NCBI GenBank assembly: GCA_031424095.1
Contig: JANPGU010000158.1
Location: 1 to 7,804 of the forward strand
DNA: 7,804 nt
Source: ZC4RG30 sp031424095
Lineage (GTDB): Bacteria; Pseudomonadota; Gammaproteobacteria; Steroidobacterales; Steroidobacteraceae
Reading direction: 5' to 3'
Shown here piece by piece: positions 6,944 to 7,804 of the stretch. Every line of letters begins with the position of its first letter. The stretch's first letter is position 1. The notes beneath the pieces were generated by a model. That model did not search any database. It was not told where the DNA came from and was given only the letters and a program-made list of their open reading frames with translations. Both the position numbers and the translations under genes were made by a program.

Positions 6944-7804
6944 ATGAATCTGCACGAATACCAGTCGAAGAAGATTTTTGCCGAATACGGCATTCCAGTG
7001 CCAACCGGCTTTGTTGCCAGCACGCCCGATGAGGCGGTCGCCATGGCGAAGAAGCTGGGCGGTCCGGTCTGGGTCGTGAAGGCGCAGGTGCATGCGGGCG
7101 GACGCGGCAAGGCCGGCGGCGTGAAGGTCACCCGTGATCTCGAGGCCGTCCGCGACGCGACGCAGAAGATGCTTGGCACGCGGCTCGCCACCAAGCAAAC
7201 CGGCCCCGAAGGCCTGCCCGTCAACCAGGTCTACGTGGAAACCGGCTCGGAGATCGAGCGCGAGATCTACCTCAGCCTTACGCTCAATCGGGAGAAGAGC
7301 CGCATTGCCGTGGTCGCGTCGGCCGCCGGCGGCATGGATATCGAGGAAGTCGCCGAGAACGAGCCGGAGAAGATCCTCTCAGTCACCGTGCATCCTGCAG
7401 TGGGACTGGAGTCTTATCAGGCGCGTGAGCTTGGATTCGGCCTGGGCCTTACCCCCGCCCAGATCGGCGAGTTCACCTCGATCCTCAAGTCCCTCTACAA
7501 GCTCTACATCGATCAGGACGCGAGCCTGATCGAGGTCAATCCGCTCATCGTCACCAAAGCGGGCACGCTGCTGGCGCTGGATGCCAAGATCGGCATCGAT
7601 CCCAATGCGGTGTTCCGTCATCCGGTGCTGGCCGCACTGCGCGATAAAACGCAGGAAGATCCCATCGAGGCGCGCGCCGCTGAGCTGGACATTGAGTACG
7701 TCTACCAGGGTGCGAGCGACAAGGCAGCGGTGTTGCAACTGCTGCTGGACCAGACTGGTTTGCAGGCCCAACAAGTGGCCTTCATTGGCGATGACCTGCC
7801 CGAT
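6944..7804 (+). CDS. sucC: Succinyl-CoA synthetase beta subunit SucC, 5' part, ending in a KdsC-like tail (chimeric frame, no stop in window)
   Basis: SucC, with SucD, makes ATP (or GTP) and succinate from succinyl-CoA in the TCA cycle. The frame starts MNLHEYQSKKIFAEYG, the family N-terminus, and carries the ATP-grasp features: K46, the glycine loop GGRGKAGG (52-59), and metal ligands N199 (IEVNPL) and D213 (LDAKIG), both at the E. coli numbering. Similarity to SucC holds to about residue 250 (TQEDPIEARAA, then D-I-E-Y-V, matching E. coli EDPREAQAA...LNYV). SucC should then continue to the conserved LDGNIGCMVNGAG and the CoA-ligase domain. Instead, from about residue 245-254 the frame matches KdsC phosphatase. 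The frame is open to the window end, 287 codons. The start ATG is preceded by AAAGGG at 6932-6937, a good ribosome site. The SucC part is certain; the gene as a whole is either truncated by recombination or, more likely, misjoined at a contig end. Confidence 0.9.
   Translation, partial: MNLHEYQSKKIFAEYGIPVPTGFVASTPDEAVAMAKKLGGPVWVVKAQVHAGGRGKAGGVKVTRDLEAVRDATQKMLGTRLATKQTGPEGLPVNQVYVETGSEIEREIYLSLTLNREKSRIAVVASAAGGMDIEEVAENEPEKILSVTVHPAVGLESYQARELGFGLGLTPAQIGEFTSILKSLYKLYIDQDASLIEVNPLIVTKAGTLLALDAKIGIDPNAVFRHPVLAALRDKTQEDPIEARAAELDIEYVYQGASDKAAVLQLLLDQTGLQAQQVAFIGDDLPD
7682..7804 (+). other. KdsC-like segment (3-deoxy-D-manno-octulosonate 8-phosphate phosphatase C-terminal motifs) fused in frame to sucC
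   Basis: Residues of this segment read AELDIEYVYQGASDK, then a helix (AAVLQLLLDQTGL), then QVAFIGDDLPD. KdsC proteins carry exactly this order: RxxxLGIxHxYQG, SDK/NDK with the HAD motif III lysine (K260 here), and motif IV GDDLxD (282-287 here). Succinyl-CoA synthetase has none of these. The N-terminal half of KdsC, with the nucleophile DxDG motif, is absent because SucC stands in its place, so this piece cannot be an active phosphatase. The exact join cannot be fixed: SucC and KdsC share a similar pattern (R/Q-x-A-x-x-L-x-I/L-x-Y/H-V) over about 7670-7702, which may be microhomology. Confidence 0.8.

Noticed and set aside
5556..7004. Long open frame on the minus strand opposite the CoA-transferase (482 codons)
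   Set aside because: It is antisense to a clear CaiB/BaiF gene, has a composition of Ala, Arg and His typical of GC-rich shadow frames, and shows no domain.
7379..7774. Minus-strand open frame (131 codons) over the sucC/kdsC join
   Set aside because: It is antisense to recognisable SucC and KdsC sequence, with no domain of its own.
1..7804. Search for CRISPR arrays, insertion sequences, tRNA/rRNA genes, toxin-antitoxin or defence modules
   Set aside because: No regularly spaced repeats, transposase or integrase motifs, terminal inverted repeats, tRNA-like folds or defence domains were recognised; the genes are ordinary pilus regulation and central metabolism.

Overview
The window is about 7.8 kb of GC-rich DNA (roughly 60% by eye). 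It looks like chromosomal sequence from a gammaproteobacterium, perhaps near the Xanthomonadales, Nevskiales or Steroidobacterales. That placement rests on the style of the type IV pilin, on the PilS/PilR pair, and on a pil-suc gene neighbourhood; it is an inference and not a firm assignment.

Layout. (1) Bases 1-242, minus strand: the N-terminal part of a type IVa major pilin (pilA), cut by the window edge. (2) Bases 243-622: a 380-base divergent intergenic region. It holds a full-consensus sigma-54 promoter pointing at pilA and, about 100 bases further upstream, two copies of a GTCAG-N3-STGAC dyad spaced exactly 20 bases apart, which is a good candidate PilR enhancer. (3) Bases 623-2557, plus strand: a five-TM membrane enzyme with a periplasmic sulfatase/alkaline-phosphatase-superfamily domain, the architecture of phosphoethanolamine and phosphoglycerol transferases. 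(4) Bases 2582-5637, minus strand: the pilS-pilR two-component operon that normally controls pilA through sigma-54. (5) Bases 5715-6863, plus strand, divergent from pilS: a CaiB/BaiF (class III) CoA-transferase. (6) From 6944 to the window end, plus strand: the start of sucC, the succinyl-CoA synthetase beta subunit.

How it fits together. PilS senses a membrane signal, probably pilin itself, and controls PilR. PilR would bind the repeated dyads upstream of pilA and activate the sigma-54 promoter. The sulfatase-fold enzyme lies between pilin and its regulators and may modify the pilin or another envelope component. The CoA-transferase and sucC are metabolic genes around succinyl-CoA.

Most unusual observation. 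The last open frame begins as a textbook SucC (residues 1 to about 250, with the metal ligands at the E. coli positions N199 and D213). At about 7680-7705 it switches, in frame, to the C-terminal part of a KdsC-type HAD phosphatase (YQG, SDK, GDDLPD). The switch lies only about 100 bases from the window end and joins two halves that each lack essential parts. A chimeric contig end is the most likely explanation; a real fusion needs raw-read support. I found no mobile element, CRISPR array, RNA gene or novel defence-type system.
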